Shown: positions 1 to 12,620, counted from the first letter of the stretch. The stretch is DNA of 64,000 bases from Aulostomus chinensis (GCA_037954235.1 JBBMOA010000001.1:15713980-15777979), one strand, 5' to 3'. The notes: generated by a model not told the origin, from the letters alone. Made by a program: numbers and translations.

Positions 1-2816
1 GAACTCAAAAGGATGCTAACAGTAATGGAGTGAAACTTTCGAATAACCTCAAAGTGATGCTGACAGTCTTGTACAAAGGGTTGCTACGAACCTCAAAATA
101 ATGTGACAGTGATGTCGGAAGAATTGCTAATGAACTCAAAATGATGCTAACAGTAATGTAGTGATAATTGCTAATCAACTCAGTGATGCTTACAGTAATG
201 TAGTGAGTGTTTCGAATAACCTCAAAGTGATGCTGACAGTCATGTAGTAAGAGTTGCTACGAACCTCAAAATAATGCGACAGTGATGTCGGAAGAATTGC
301 TAATGATCTCAAAATGATGCGACAGTGATGTAGTAAGAATTGCTAATGAACTCAAAATGATGCTAACAGTAATGGAGTGAATGATTCGAATAACCTCAAA
401 GTGATGCTGACAGTCATGTACTAAGAGTTGCTACGAACCTCAAAATATTGCGACAGTGATGTCAGAAGAATTGCTAATGAACTCAAGATGATGCAAACAG
501 TAATGTAGTGATAGTTGCTAAGAAACTCAGTGATGCTTACAGTAATGTAGTAAGAGTTTCGAACAACCTCAAAGTGATGCTGAAAGTCATTTAGTAAGAG
601 TTGCTCATGAACTCAATTTAATGCTACAGTGATGTCGTGAGAATTGCTCATGAACTCAAAATGATGCTAATAGTAATGTAGTGATAGTTGCTAATAAACT
701 TATATGATGCTGACAATAATGTAGTAAGAGTTGCTACGAACCTCAAAATATTGCGACAGTGATGTCGGAAAAAATGCTAATGATCTCAAAAATGATGTGA
801 AAGTGATGTAGTAAGAATTGCTAATGAACTCAAAATGATGCTAACAGTAATGGAGTGAAAGTTTCGAAGAACCTCAAAGTGATGCTGACAGTCATGTAAT
901 AAGAGTTGCTACGAACCTCCGAATAATGCGACAGTGATCTCGGAACAATTGCGAATGATCTCAAAATGATGTGACAGTGATGTAGTAAGAATTGCTAATG
1001 AACTCAAAATGATGCTAACAGTAATGGAGTGAAAGTTTCGAATAACCTCAGAGTGATGCTGACAGTCATGTAGGAAGAGTTGCTACAAACCTCAAAATAA
1101 TGCGACAGTTATTTCGTAAGAATTGCTAGTAAACTCTAAATGATGCTGACGGTAATGGAGGAAGAGTTGAAACTAACCACTATGCTACAGTGATGTCGTA
1201 AGAATTGCTAATCATCTAAAAATGATGCGACAGTGATGTCGTAAGAATTGCTAATGAACTCAAAATGATGGTAACTGTAATGTAGTGAAAGTTTCCAATG
1301 AACTCAAATTGATGCTGAAAGTAATGCAGTAGGAGTTGCTATGAACCTAAAAATAATGCAACATTAATGTAGTAAGAGTTTCTATGAACCTCAAAATAGT
1401 GCCAGAGTGATGTCAGAAGACTCGGTAATGATGTCAACATGATGCGACAGTGATGTCGTAAGAATTGCTAATGAACTCAAAATGATGCGACAGTGACGTA
1501 GTAAGAATTGTAATGAACTCAAAATGATGCTAACTGTAATGTAGTGAAAGTTTCGAATAACCTCAAAGTGATGCTGACAGTCATGTAGGAAGAGTTGCTA
1601 CGAACCTCAAAATAATGCAACAGTGATGTAGTAAGAGTTACTACGAACTTCAAAATGATGTGACAGTGATGTAGTAAGAATTGCTTATGATTTGAAATGA
1701 TGGGACAGTGATGTAGTAAGAATTGCAAATGAACTCAAAATGATGCTAACAGTAATGTAGTGAATGTTTCGAATAACCTCAAAGTGATGCTGACAGTCAT
1801 GTAGTCAGAGTTGCTACGAACCTCAATATTATGCGACAGTGATTGAGTAAGAATTGCTAATGAACTCAAAATGATGCTAACAGTAATGGAGTGAAAGTTT
1901 CGAACAACCTCAAAGTGATGCTGACAGTAATGTAGTAAGAGTTGCTACGAACCTCAAAATAATGCGACAGTGACGTCAGAAGAATTGCTAATGATCTAAT
2001 AATGATGCTGACAGTCATGTAGTAAGAGCTGCAACGAACCTCAAAATGATGCGACAGTGATGGAGTAAGAATTGCTAATGAACTCAAAATAATGCTAACA
2101 GTAATGTAGTGAAAGTTGCCAATAAACTCAAAATGTACTGACAGTCATGGAGTAAGAGTTGCTACAAACCTTAAAATAATGCAACAGTAATGTAGTAAGA
2201 GTTACTACGAACTTCAAAATGATGTGACAGTGATGTAGTAAGAATTGCTTATGATCTGAAATGATGGGACAGTGATGTAGTAAGAATTGCTTATGAACTC
2301 AAAATGATGCTGACAGTAATGTAGTGAAAGTTGCGAGTAACCTAAAAATGATGCTGACAGTCATGTAGTAAGAGCTGCTGATAACCTCAAAATAATGCTA
2401 CAGTGATGTCGGAAGAATTGCAAATAAACTCAAAATGATGCGAACAGTAATGTAGTGAAAGTTTTGAATAACCTCAAAGTGATGCTGACAGTCATGTAGT
2501 AAGAGTTGCTACGAACCTCAAAATAATGCAACAGTGATGTCGGAAGAATTGCTAATGATCCAAAAAATGTGACAGTGATGTCGTAACAATTGCTAATGAT
2601 CTCAAAATGATGCGACAATGATGTCATCAGAATTGCTAATGAACTCGAAATGATGCTAACAATAATTGAGTGAAAGTTTCAAATGACCTCAAAGTGATGC
2701 TTACAGTCATGTAGTAAGAGTTGCTACGAACCTCAAAATGATGCTAAAAGTAATGTAGTGAAAGTTGCGAGTTACCTAAAAATGATGCTGAGAATCATGT
2801 AGTAAGAGTTGAAACT
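1..2816 (-). repeat. Satellite array, left block, reverse orientation
   Basis: Tandem monomers of 43-44 bp fill the block with no other sequence, and the array runs off the left edge of the window. The recurring words here (GAACCTCAAAATAATGCGAC, CTCAAAGTGATGCTGACAG, GAACTCAAAATGATGCTAAC) are reverse complements of words in the 12.6-40.7 kb block, so this is the same satellite inverted. The monomer order matches the four-monomer higher-order unit of subfamily B, read backwards. By division it holds about 65 monomers. The short open frames inside it arise from repeat periodicity and are not genes. Confidence 0.95.
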
Positions 2817-2922
2817 CGAACAACAAACTGTCCTCTGATGGTTGGACAGGTTGGTTTGGTCCGTCCTCTCACTCATCATTAAAAGCCCTTAAAACTCATC
2901 ATTCATCCAATCTGACACTCAC

Positions 2923-3094
2923 GTCTGCAATGGGGAATCCCCAGCAGCCCGCGGCCCACATGTAGCAGTCTCGGCCAATCACGTGGGGCCTGCAGCGACA
3001 CCGACCACCAAATGACTCGCAGGTTTCACTCTCAGCTCCAACCTCATGGCAGGCACAAGGCAGGGCGCCGTTGTTGAGTTTGGAGTTTGGAAAC
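2923..3094 (-). pseudogene. lama5: Laminin alpha EGF-like (LE) exon, lama5-like, damaged
   Basis: On the minus strand a 172-bp exon-like segment is bounded by an acceptor (tgtcccctcag before 3094) and a donor (gtgagt after 2923). It translates as NNGALPCACHEVGAESETC, then GGRCRCRPHVIGRDC and WGFP. This has the cysteine spacing of a laminin EGF-like domain and, from my knowledge of the family, most resembles laminin alpha-5 (basement-membrane heterotrimer subunit); laminin alpha-3 is the alternative. Two defects are visible. The cysteine expected a few residues after the IGRDC motif is tryptophan. Near the donor the frame appears one base short, since the expected Cys-Arg end is found in another frame. 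No other laminin exon was found in the window. It is either a decaying or duplicated exon, or an exon of a real gene carrying sequence errors. Confidence 0.65.
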
Positions 3095-3095
3095 C

Positions 3096-3875
3096 TGAGG
3101 GGACACTGGAGGAGCTTCAGGGGGAGGGAACGTGGATCAGAACCGTTTTAACAAGAGCGCTGAGGGGACACAGGAGGAGCTACAGGGGGAGGGAAGATGG
3201 ATCAGAACCATTCTAACAAGAGCGCTGAGGGGACACAGGAGGAGCTACAGGGGGAGGGAAGGGGGATCAGAACCATTCTAACAAGAGCGCTGAGGGGACA
3301 CAGGAGGAGCTACAGGGGGAGGGAAGGTGGATCAGAACCGTTCTAACAAGAGCGCTGAGGGGACACAGGAGGAGCTACAGGGGGAGGGAAGGTGAATCAG
3401 AACCGTTCTAACAAGAGCGCTGAGGGGACACAGAAAGAGCTACAGGGGGAGGGAAGGTGGATCAGAACCCTTCTAACAAGAGCGCTGAGGGGACACAGGA
3501 GGAGCTACAGGGGGAGGAAAGGTGGATCAGAACCCTTCGAACAAGAGCGCTGAGGGGACACAGGAGGAGCTACAGGGGGAGGGAAGGTGGATCAGAACCG
3601 TTCTAACAAGAGCGCTGAGGGGACACAGGAGGAGCTACAGGGGGAGGGAAGGTGGATCAGAACCCTTCTAACAAGAGCGCTGAGGGGACACAGGTGGAGC
3701 TACAGGGGGAGGGAAGGTGGATCAGAACCGTTCTAACAAGAGCGCTGAGGGGACACAGGAGGAGCTACAGGGGGAGGGAAGGTGGATCAGAACCCTTCTA
3801 ACAAGAGCGCTGAGGGGACACAGGAGGAGCTACAGGGGGAGGGAAGGTGGATCAGAACCGTTCTAACAAGAGCGC
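3096..3875 (+). repeat. 65-bp minisatellite, 12 copies
   Basis: Exactly 780 bases, that is 12 units of 65 bp. Each unit starts TGAGGGGACACAGGAGGAGC, continues through TACAGGGGGAGGGAAGGTGG and ends in AACAAGAGCGC. The units are nearly identical, with a few substitutions such as GAAAGAGC near 3430. The first unit is the most divergent and abuts the laminin exon. On the minus strand every unit contains a pyrimidine-rich tract followed by gtcccctcag, the same 3' splice-site sequence that precedes the exon at 3094. Confidence 0.97.
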
Positions 3876-4206
3876 TGTCCCACTAATGTTCCTCACCAGA
3901 ATCCATCTGTCAGGGGGGAACCGTCCATGGGTGCTGATGCAGCGGACTGAAGGTTCAACGTAGTCCATGCTGAACTGGTCTTTAGGCACCAGGTGGACTT
4001 TGTGCAAAAAACAGCAGAAAAAAAAGACAAAAAGGGGAGAATTTCAACAAAAGTATGCAAATGAGCTGAAGATCAAAATACAAAAAGTAAATCAAGGGTT
4101 TTTTTTTCAAATAATTGCCAGCTATTTAGCTAAGAGAAGGACAAATGTCAATCAAGATGTCAGAATGGAACGATCCCACTGGCTTCTGGTCAAGGGAACC
4201 ATGGAG
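3876..4206. other. Spacer, no recognisable gene
   Basis: This stretch lies between two minisatellites. It is A-rich around 4010-4120, including runs of A and T. An open frame of 93 codons starts at 3967 and runs into the next minisatellite, but it shows no protein-family motif and I do not consider it a gene. Confidence 0.6.
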
Positions 4207-4790
4207 ATGCTAACTTCCTGTTGGACTATCAGGGTGTCTCATCCCTGACATGCTAACTTCCTGTTGGACGATCAGGGTGTCTCATCCCTGACATGCTAAC
4301 TTCCTGTTGGACGATAAGCGCGTCTCATCCCTGACATGCTAACTTCCTGTTGGACGATAAGCGTGTCTCATCCCTTACATGCTGACCTCCTGTTGGACGA
4401 TAAGCGTGTCTCATCCCTGACATGCTAACTTCCTGTTGGACGATAAGCGTGTCTCATCCCTGACATGCTAACTTCCTGTTGGACGATGAGGGTGTCTCAT
4501 CCCTGACATGCTAACTTCCTGTTGGACGATAAGCGTGTCTCATCCCTGACATGCTAACTTCCTGTTGGACGATAAGCGTGTCTCATCCCTGACATGCTAA
4601 CTTCCTGTTGGACGATGAGCGTGTCTCATACCTGACATGCTAACTTCCTGTTGGACGATGAGCGTGTCTCATCCCTGACATGCTAACTTCCTGTTGGACG
4701 ATGAGGGTGTCTCATCCCTGACATGCTAACTTCCTTTTGGACTATCAGGGTGTCTCATCCCTGACATGCTAACTTCCTGTTGGACTATAA
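4207..4790 (+). repeat. 43-bp minisatellite, 14 copies
   Basis: The unit begins ATGCTAACTTCCTGTTGGAC and ends with GTGTCTCATCCCTGAC. Unit starts run from 4207 to 4766 in exact 43-bp steps (559/43 = 13 steps). Variation is concentrated at the middle GATAAGCG / GATGAGGG / TATCAGGG positions. Its sequence is unrelated to the big satellite, although the period is the same. Confidence 0.97.
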
Positions 4791-4800
4791 AGCCTGATTA

Positions 4801-5273
4801 AAGCCTGATTTATGCTTCTGTGTCGAGTAGTATTCGTACCTACGCCGTCGACGCAGACCGTAAGCCGTAGCCTGAGACGCGCCTCCAAAAAATCCTGCTT
4901 ACGCGACGCGTCGACGCGTGGTGACGTCAACGTCGAGGACTGCGATTGGTCCGCTCAGAACGTTATTTCCGGTTCAGTCGCAGCACAACCCCGCCATTTT
5001 CAAAGTTTCTGTGGTGAAGGCTCCAAGAAAAAATGGACCAAGCTGAAGAAAGGATTATCGAGGAGGTGCTCAAGTACGACCACCTCTACAACGCCTCTTC
5101 GCGGCACTACAGAGACTGACAAATGGCCAACAATTGTTGTCTGTGACCGGAAGAAAACCGAGGAATCCGACAAGAGCACCGTAAACAATACAAAGACAAA
5201 GCCACACCCCCTAGCGGCTTGGCGGTGAATTGCAGAGCAACGCGTTCCCTCGACGCAGAATAAACCAGGTTTT
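4801..5273 (+). mobile_element. PIF/Harbinger-type MITE
   Basis: The segment is bounded by imperfect terminal inverted repeats: AAGCCTGATTTATGCTTCTG at the left (4801-4827 overall) and, at the right (5249-5273), the reverse complement of AAACCTGGTTTATTCTGCG followed by TCGAG. The body is rich in CG and GTCGACG motifs typical of fish Harbinger elements and contains a relic of a MADF-domain reading frame. No clear 3-bp target duplication is seen. The left flank has an 11-bp tandem duplication (4789-4799 and 4800-4810) that obscures the boundary. Family assignment rests on termini, base composition and the MADF relic. Confidence 0.7.
5033..5119 (+). pseudogene. MADF/SANT-like domain relic of a Harbinger element
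   Basis: Starting at ATG 5033, a 28-codon frame reads MDQAEERIIEEVLKYDHLYN and ends after SSRHYRD at a TGA. The same frame continues with QMANN after the stop. The pattern (acidic start, IIEEV, HLYN, RHYRD, QMANN) is the N-terminal part of a MADF domain (Myb/SANT-like DNA-binding domain). PIF/Harbinger elements encode such a protein as the partner of their transposase. The TGA replaces what would be a basic residue in the family, and the rest of the domain is missing, so the frame is dead. It lies between the terminal inverted repeats and no transposase is present. Confidence 0.6.
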
Positions 5274-5707
5274 TCAGTCGCACCTGTTTTACGCCTCCGT
5301 GCCAGATAAGGACCCCCATCGGGCTGTGCCACTCTGGAGGGAGCGGTCTCACAGTCAGTCAGCGGAACCATGCGGATCCGGGCCGGAGCTGTGGGAAGGA
5401 GCGCCAATTGTATCGGGTTGTTGTTTTCTGGACTGCAGCAGAACAGGAGCAGCCGGGACTGGAATGTAGAAGTAGGTTATCTTGAAGTTGACTAAGTTAT
5501 GGTGAACGATATTGTGGTTCAACACTTTAATGAGCTTTAAGGCAAACATATTTCATGAGGAAACAACGCCGGAATTGGACGGATTTCAGCGGCACACAAC
5601 AACGTATCCGATACACCTCATTGGAAACCTGGTGGTCTAAGACTAAGAAACACCAGTCACCATGAAGAAAGGAACTTTTAGCTGAGTACTCATGTTCTTT
5701 TCTGCAG
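5274..5707. other. Unassigned segment between the MITE and the hAT relic
   Basis: The first 200 bases are moderately rich in G+C and CpG (for example around 5370-5400). The remainder is AT-richer and ends in a pyrimidine tract and CAG at 5707 that can act as a 3' splice site for the following hAT block. It could be upstream sequence of the hAT-derived unit. I recognise no protein in it. Confidence 0.4.
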
Positions 5708-6270
5708 GTTGAATGTGGCATTTGTTGGACAGAAGCGTCTCATCTCAACAAAAGCACCTCTTCAGTGCTGAGGCATGATGGGGCCAGGCATGAGAATGAA
5801 GTCCCAGATCCACCAGGATGAACTCAGGTGTACAGCCACTCTCCAACTGACTCACAGTTGCTTCATTGAGAATTAATTTCTCTTCATTTCTTCTCTCCTT
5901 CATCTTTAACCATCCAGCTTCCAGGAAGCAGATGCTGGATGAGGCTCTGCTGAATTTGATCCTGAAGGACTTCCAGCCCCTCAGCACTGTTGAGAGGGAA
6001 GGGTTCAGGGAACTGGTTCAGGTCCTTGAGCCTCATATGTTTGCCAACCAGAAAGGTTTGTGTGGAAATGATCTAAAGCAGTAGTTGATATCTCCAGTTT
6101 ATTTCATCTCTAATTTCAATGTATTGATTTACTCTGGGTGTCATTTTCAGACCATCAAACAAACGGTGGCTAAAAAGTACCAGGAGGAACGGGAAGGAGT
6201 GAAAAAGGAAGTCCAGCTGCCATGTGGACATCTGTGGACATGGAGGCTCCCTTTGCTCTGACCTGTCACT
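5708..6270 (+). pseudogene. hAT/ZBED-type transposase remnant in three blocks
   Basis: Three blocks, each preceded by a 3' splice-like CAG, match parts of a hAT (ZBED-like) protein in the correct order. Block 1 (5711-5818) encodes ECGICW...SVLRHDGARH, a BED zinc finger with CxxC and HxxxxH, and runs into an in-frame TGA at 5819. Block 2 (from about 5918 to 6055) encodes KQMLDEALLNLILKDFQPLS and EGFRELVQVLEP, the conserved segment before the transposase core. Block 3 (from 6151) encodes TIKQTVAKKYQEEREGVKKE, then after a frame break AMWTSVDMEAPFALTCHCI, the start of the catalytic region (the family has a T-D-x-W-T-S type motif there). Splicing blocks 2 and 3 directly does not keep frame. The catalytic core and C-terminal dimerisation region are absent because the satellite begins right after. 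It is a dead transposase or a truncated domesticated copy. Confidence 0.7.
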
Positions 6271-6327
6271 GCATTAGTGAGAATGATTGTGTTGGGAGTG
6301 CAAGACTTTCCACAAAGTCACCCTGCA

Positions 6328-9300
6328 TCATTTTGAGGTTCGTCGCAACTCTCACTACATCACTTTAGCATCATTTCTTTGGTTAGTAGCAATTCTTATG
6401 ACATCACTGGAGCATCGTTTTGAGGTTTTTAGCAACTCTCACTACATCACTTTCAACATCATTTTGAGGTTTTAAGCAACTCTCAATACATCACTGTAGT
6501 TTCATTATGAGCTTCATCGCAATTATCGCATCACTGTCGCATCATTTTTAGGATAGTAGCAACTCTCACAACATTGCTGTAGCATCATTTTGAGATTCGT
6601 AGCAAGTCTCACTACATCACTGTAGAATCATTTCTTCGGTTAATAGAAACTCTCATTACATCACTGTTGCAACATTTTGAGGTTCGTCGCAACTCTCACT
6701 ATATCACTGCAGCATAATTTCTTAGGTTTGTAGCAACTCTCATTACATCACTTTAGCATCATTTTGAGGATCGTAGCAACTCTCACTACATCACTGTAGC
6801 ATCATTTTGAGATTCGTAGCAACTCCCATGACATCACTGTAGCATCATTTTGAGGATTGTAGCAACTCTCACCACATCACTGTAGCATCATTTTGAGGAT
6901 CGTAGCAACTCTCACTACATCACTGAAGCATCATTTTGAGGTTTGTAGCAACTCTCACTACATTACTGGAAGCATCAGTTTGAGCATCGTAGCAACTCTC
7001 ATTACATCACTGTAGCATAATTTTGAGGATAGTCGCAACTCTCACCACATCACTGTAGCATCATTTCTTAGGTAAATAGCAACCCTCATTACATAATTGT
7101 AGCATCATTTTGCGGTTCGTAGCAAACCTCACTACATCACTGTAGCATCATTTCTTAGGGAAGTAGCAACTCTCATTACACCGCTTTAGCATTATTTTGA
7201 AATTACTATCAACTCTCACTGCATCACTGTCGCATCACTTCTTAGATTTGTAGCAACTCTCATTACATCACTTGAGCATCATTTTGAGATAAGTATCAAC
7301 TCTCACTACATCATTGCCAACTCATTTTGAGGATCGTAGCAACTCTCACCACATCACTTTCGCATCATTTTGAGGATCGTAGCAACTCTCACTACTTCAC
7401 TGTCGCATCATTTTGAGGATAGTCGCAACTCTCGCGACATTACTGCAGCATCATTTTGAGATTCGTAGGAACTCTCATGACATCACTGTAGCATCATTTT
7501 GAGGTTCGTAGCAACTCTCACCACATCACTGTAACATCATTTCTTAGGTAAGTAGCAACTCTCATTACATCACTGTAGCATCATTTTGAAGTTCGTAGCA
7601 ACTCTCACCACATCACTGTCGCATCATTTCTCAGGTAAGTAGCAACTCTCATTACATCAATTTAGCATGATTTTGAAATTACTATCAACTCTCAGCACAT
7701 GTCTGTAGCATAATTTCATAGGTTTGTAGCAACTCTCATTACATCACTCTAGCATCATTTGGTCATTTGTAGCAACTCTCATTACATCGCTGTAGCATCA
7801 TTTCTTAGGTTTGTAGCCACTCTCATTCCATCACTTAAGCATCATTTGGACATTTGTAGCAACTCTCACTACATCACTGTCGCATCATTTCTTAGGTTAG
7901 TAGCAACTCTCACTACATCACTGTCGCATCATTTCTTAGGTTCGTAGCAACTCTCACCACATCACTGTAGCATCATTTTGAGGATCGTAGCAACTCTCAC
8001 CACATCACTGGAGCATCATTTTGAGGATCGTAGCAACTCTCAATACATCATTGTCGCATCATTTTGAGGATAGTCGCAACTCTCACGACATTACTGTAGC
8101 ATCATTTCTTAGGTTTGTAGCAAATCTCGTTACATCACTATAGCATCATTTTGAGATTCGTAGCAACTCTCATTACATCACTGTAGCATCATTTTACGGT
8201 TCGTGGCAAACCTCACTACATTATTGTAGCATCATTTCTTAGGGAAGTATCAACTGTCATTACACCGCTTTAGCTTTATTTTGAAATTACTATCAACTCT
8301 CACCACAACACTATCAGTATAATTTCTTACGTTAGTAGCAACTGTCATAACATCACTGTCGCATCATTTTGAGGATCGTAGCAACTCTCACTACATCACT
8401 GTCGCATCATTTTGAGGGAAGTAGCAACTCTCATTACATCACTTTAGCATCATTTTGAGGTAGGTAGCAACTCTCATTTCATCACTGTCGCATCATTTCT
8501 TAGGTTAGTAGCAACTCCCATGACATTACTGTAGCATCATTTTGAGGATTGTAGCAACTCTCATGACATCACTTTAGCATGATTTTGAAATTACTATCAA
8601 CTCTCACCACAACACTGTCAGTATAATTTCTTAGGTTAGTAGCAGCTGTCATAACATCACTGTAGCATCATTTTGAGGATCGTAGCAACTCTCACCACAT
8701 CACTGTCGCATCATTTTGAAGATCGTAGCAACTCTCACTATATCACTGTTGCATCATTTTGAGGATAGTCGCAACTCTCGCGAAATTACTGTAGCATCAT
8801 TTCTCAGGTAAGTAGCAACTCTCATTTCATCACTGTAGCATCATTTTGAGGTTCGTAGCAACTCTCACCACATCACTGTCGCATCATTTCTTAGGGAAGT
8901 AGCAACTCTCATTACATCACTTTAGCATGATTTTGAAATTACTATCAACTCTCACCACATCACTGTAGCATCATTTCTTAGGTAAGTAGCAACTCTCATT
9001 ACATCACTGTAGCATCATTTTGCGGTTCGTAGCAACTCTCACTACACCACTTTAGCATTATTTTGAAATTAGTATCAACTCTCACCACATCACTGTAGCA
9101 TCACTTCTTAGGTTTGTAGCAACTCTCATTACATCACTTAAGCATCATTTTGAGGATCGGAGCAACTCTCACTACATCACTGTCGCATCATTTTGAGGAT
9201 AGTCGCAACTCTCACGACATTACTGTTGCATCATTTTGAGATTCGTAACAACTCTCATTACTCATTGTAGCATCATTTTGAGGATCGTAGCAACTCTCAC

Positions 9301-12300
9301 TACATCACTGTCGCATCTTTTTGAGGGAAGTAGCAACTCTCATTTCATCACTGTAGCATCATTTTGAGGATAGTCGCAACTCTCGCGAAATTACTGAAGC
9401 ATCATTTTGAGGTTCGTAGCAACTCTCACCACATCACTGTAGCATCATTTTGAGGTTCGTAGCAACTCTCATCACATCACTGTAGTATCATTTTGAGGTT
9501 CGTAGCAACTCTCACCACATCACTGTCGATCATTTCTGAGGTAAGTAGCAACTCTCATTACATCACTTTAGCATGATTTTGAAATTACTATCAACTCTCA
9601 GCACATGACTGTCGCATCATTTCTTAGGTTTTTAGCAACTCTCATTACATCACTCTAGCATCATTTGGACATTTGTAGCAACTCTCATTACATCACTGTA
9701 GCATCATTTTGCGGTTCGTAGCAACTCTCACTACACCACTTTAGCATTATTTTAAATTAGTATCAACTCTCACCACATCACTGTAGCATCACTTCTTAGG
9801 TTTGTCGCAACTCTCATTACATCACTTCACATCATTTAGAGGATCGTAGCAACTCTCACTACACCACTTTAGCATTATTTTGAAATTAGTATCAACTCTC
9901 ACCACATCACTGTAGCATCACTTCTTAGGTTTGTCGCAACTCTCATTACATCACTTTAACATCATTTTGAGGATCGTAGCAACTCTCACTACATCACTGT
10001 CGCATCATTTTGAGGATAGTCGAAACTCTCACGACATTACTGTAGCATCATTTTGAGATTCGTAGCAACTCTCATTCCATCACTGTAGCATCATTTTGAG
10101 GATCGTAGCAACTCTCACTACATCACTTTAGTATCATTTTGAGGACAGTCGCAATTCTCACGACATAACTGTAGCATCATTTTGAGATTCGTAGCAACTC
10201 TCATTACATCACTGTAGCATCATTTTGAGGATCGTAGCAACTCTCACTACATCACTTTAGCATGATTTTGAAATTACTATCAACACTCACCACATCACTG
10301 TGGCATAACTTCTTAGGTTAGTAGCAACTCTCATTACATCACTGTAGCATCATTTTGAGATTCGTAACAACTCTCACCACATCACTGTAGCATCATTTTG
10401 AAGTTCGTAGCAACTCTCACCACATCACTGAAGCATCATTTCTTTGGTTAGTAGATATTCTTATGACATCACTTTCAGCATCATTTTGAGGTTCGTAGCA
10501 ACTCTCACGACGTTACTGTAAGCATCGTTTTGAGCATCGTCGCAACTCTCACTACATCACTGTAACCATCATTTTGAGATTAGTCGCAACTCTCACTACA
10601 TCACGGTCGCATCATTTCTTAGGTTAGTAGCAACTCTCACCACATCACTGTAGCATCATTTCTTAGGTAAATAGCAACCCTCATTACATCACTGTAGCAT
10701 CATTTTGCGGTTCGTAGCAACTCTCACTACATCACTGTAGCATCATATCTTAGGTAAGTAGCATCTCTCACCACATCACTGCAGCATCATTTTGAGGATC
10801 GTAGCAACTCTCAATACATCATTGTCGCATCATTTTGAGGATAGTCGCAACTCTCACGACATTACTGTAGCATCATTTCTTAGGTTTGTAGCATATCTCA
10901 TTACATCACTCTAGCATCATTTTGAGATTCGTAGCAACTCTCATTACATCACTGTTGCATCATTTTGAGGTTCGTAGCAACTCTCACCACATCACTGTAG
11001 CATCATTTCTTCGGTTAGTAGCAACTCTCGTTACACCGCTTTAGCATTATTTTGAAATTACTATCAACTCTCACCACATCACTGTAGCATCACTTCTTAG
11101 GTTTGTAGCTACTCTCATTACATCACTTTAGCATCATTTTGAGATTAGTATCAATTGTCACTACATCACTGCCACCTCATTTTGAGGATCGTAGCAGCTC
11201 TCACCACATCACTGTAGCATCATTTTGAGAATCGTAGCAACTCTCACTACATCACTGTCGTATCATTTTGAGGATAGTCGCAACTCTCGCGACATTACTG
11301 TAGCATCATTTTGAGATTCGTGGCAACTCTCATTACATAACTGTTGCATCATTTTGAGGTTCGTAGCAACTCTCACCACATCACTGTACCATCATTTCTA
11401 AGGTAAGTAGCAACTCTCATTACATCACTTTAGCATGATTTTGAAATGACTATCAACTCTCACCACATTACTGTAGCATTATTTTGAGGTTCGTAGCAAC
11501 TCTCACCACATCACTGTACCATCATTTCTAAGGTAAGCAGTAACTCTCATTACATCACTTTAGCATGATTTTTAAATTACTATCAACTCTCACCACATCA
11601 CTGTAGCATCATTTCTTAGGTTTTTAGCAACTCTCATTACATCACTCTAGCATCATTTGGACATTTTTAGCAACTCTCATTACATCACTGTAGCATCATT
11701 TCTTAGGTTTGTAGCAACTCTCATTACATCACTCTAGCATCATTTGGACATTTGTAGCAACTCTCATTACATCTCTGTAGCATCATTTTGAGGTTCGTAG
11801 CAACTCTCACCACATCACTGTAACATCATTTCTTAGGTAAGTAGCAACTCTCATTACATCACTGTAGCATCATTTTGCAGTTCGTAGCAACTCTCACTAC
11901 ACCACTTTAGCATTATTTTGAAATTAGTATCAACTCTCACCACATCACTGTAGCATCACTTCTTAGGTTATTCGCAACTCTCATTACATCACTTTAGCAT
12001 CATTTTGAGGATCGTAGCAACTCTCACTACATCACTGTTGCATCATTTTGACATTTGTAGCAACTCTCATTATATCACTGTAGCATCATTTCTTAGGTTA
12101 GTAGCAACTCCCATGACATCACTGTAGCATCATTTTGAGGTTTGTAGCAACTCTCACGACATTTCTGGAAGTATCAGTTTGAGGTTCGTAGCAAATCTCA
12201 CCACATCACTGTAGCATCATTTGTTTGGTTAGAAGCAACTCTCATGACATCACTTTAGCATGATTTTGAAATGACTATCAACTGTCAAGACAACACTGTC

Positions 12301-12620
12301 AGCATAATTTCTTAGGTTAGTAGCAACTGTCATAACATCACTGTAGCATCATTTTGAGGATCGTAGCAACTCTCACTACATCATTGTCGCATCATTTCTT
12401 AGGTATGTAGCAACTCTCACGACATCACTGTAGCATCACTTCTTCGGTTTGTCGCAACTCTCATTACATCACTTTAGCATCATTTTGAGGATCGTAGCAA
12501 CTCTCACCACATCACTGTAGCATCATTTATTAGGTATATAGCAACTCTCATTACATCACTTTAGCGTGATTTTGAAATTACTATCAACTCTCACCACATC
12601 ACTGTCGCATTAAATTGAGG
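6328..12620 (+). repeat. Satellite array, forward orientation, subfamily A
   Basis: A tandem 43-bp monomer of the type GTAGCAACTCTCACTACATC then ACTGTAGCATCATTTTGAGG. At least three variants alternate: one with TTTTGAGGATCGTAGC, one with TTTCTTAGGTAAGTAGC, and one with GATTTTGAAATTACTATC. The third commonly follows the second, giving a loose higher-order arrangement. The array begins abruptly after the hAT relic. Nothing else interrupts it. Confidence 0.95.

Noticed and set aside
4812..5407. Open frames of 135-138 codons on both strands
   Set aside because: They run across the Harbinger MITE and its flank in frames other than the MADF relic, and show no domain.
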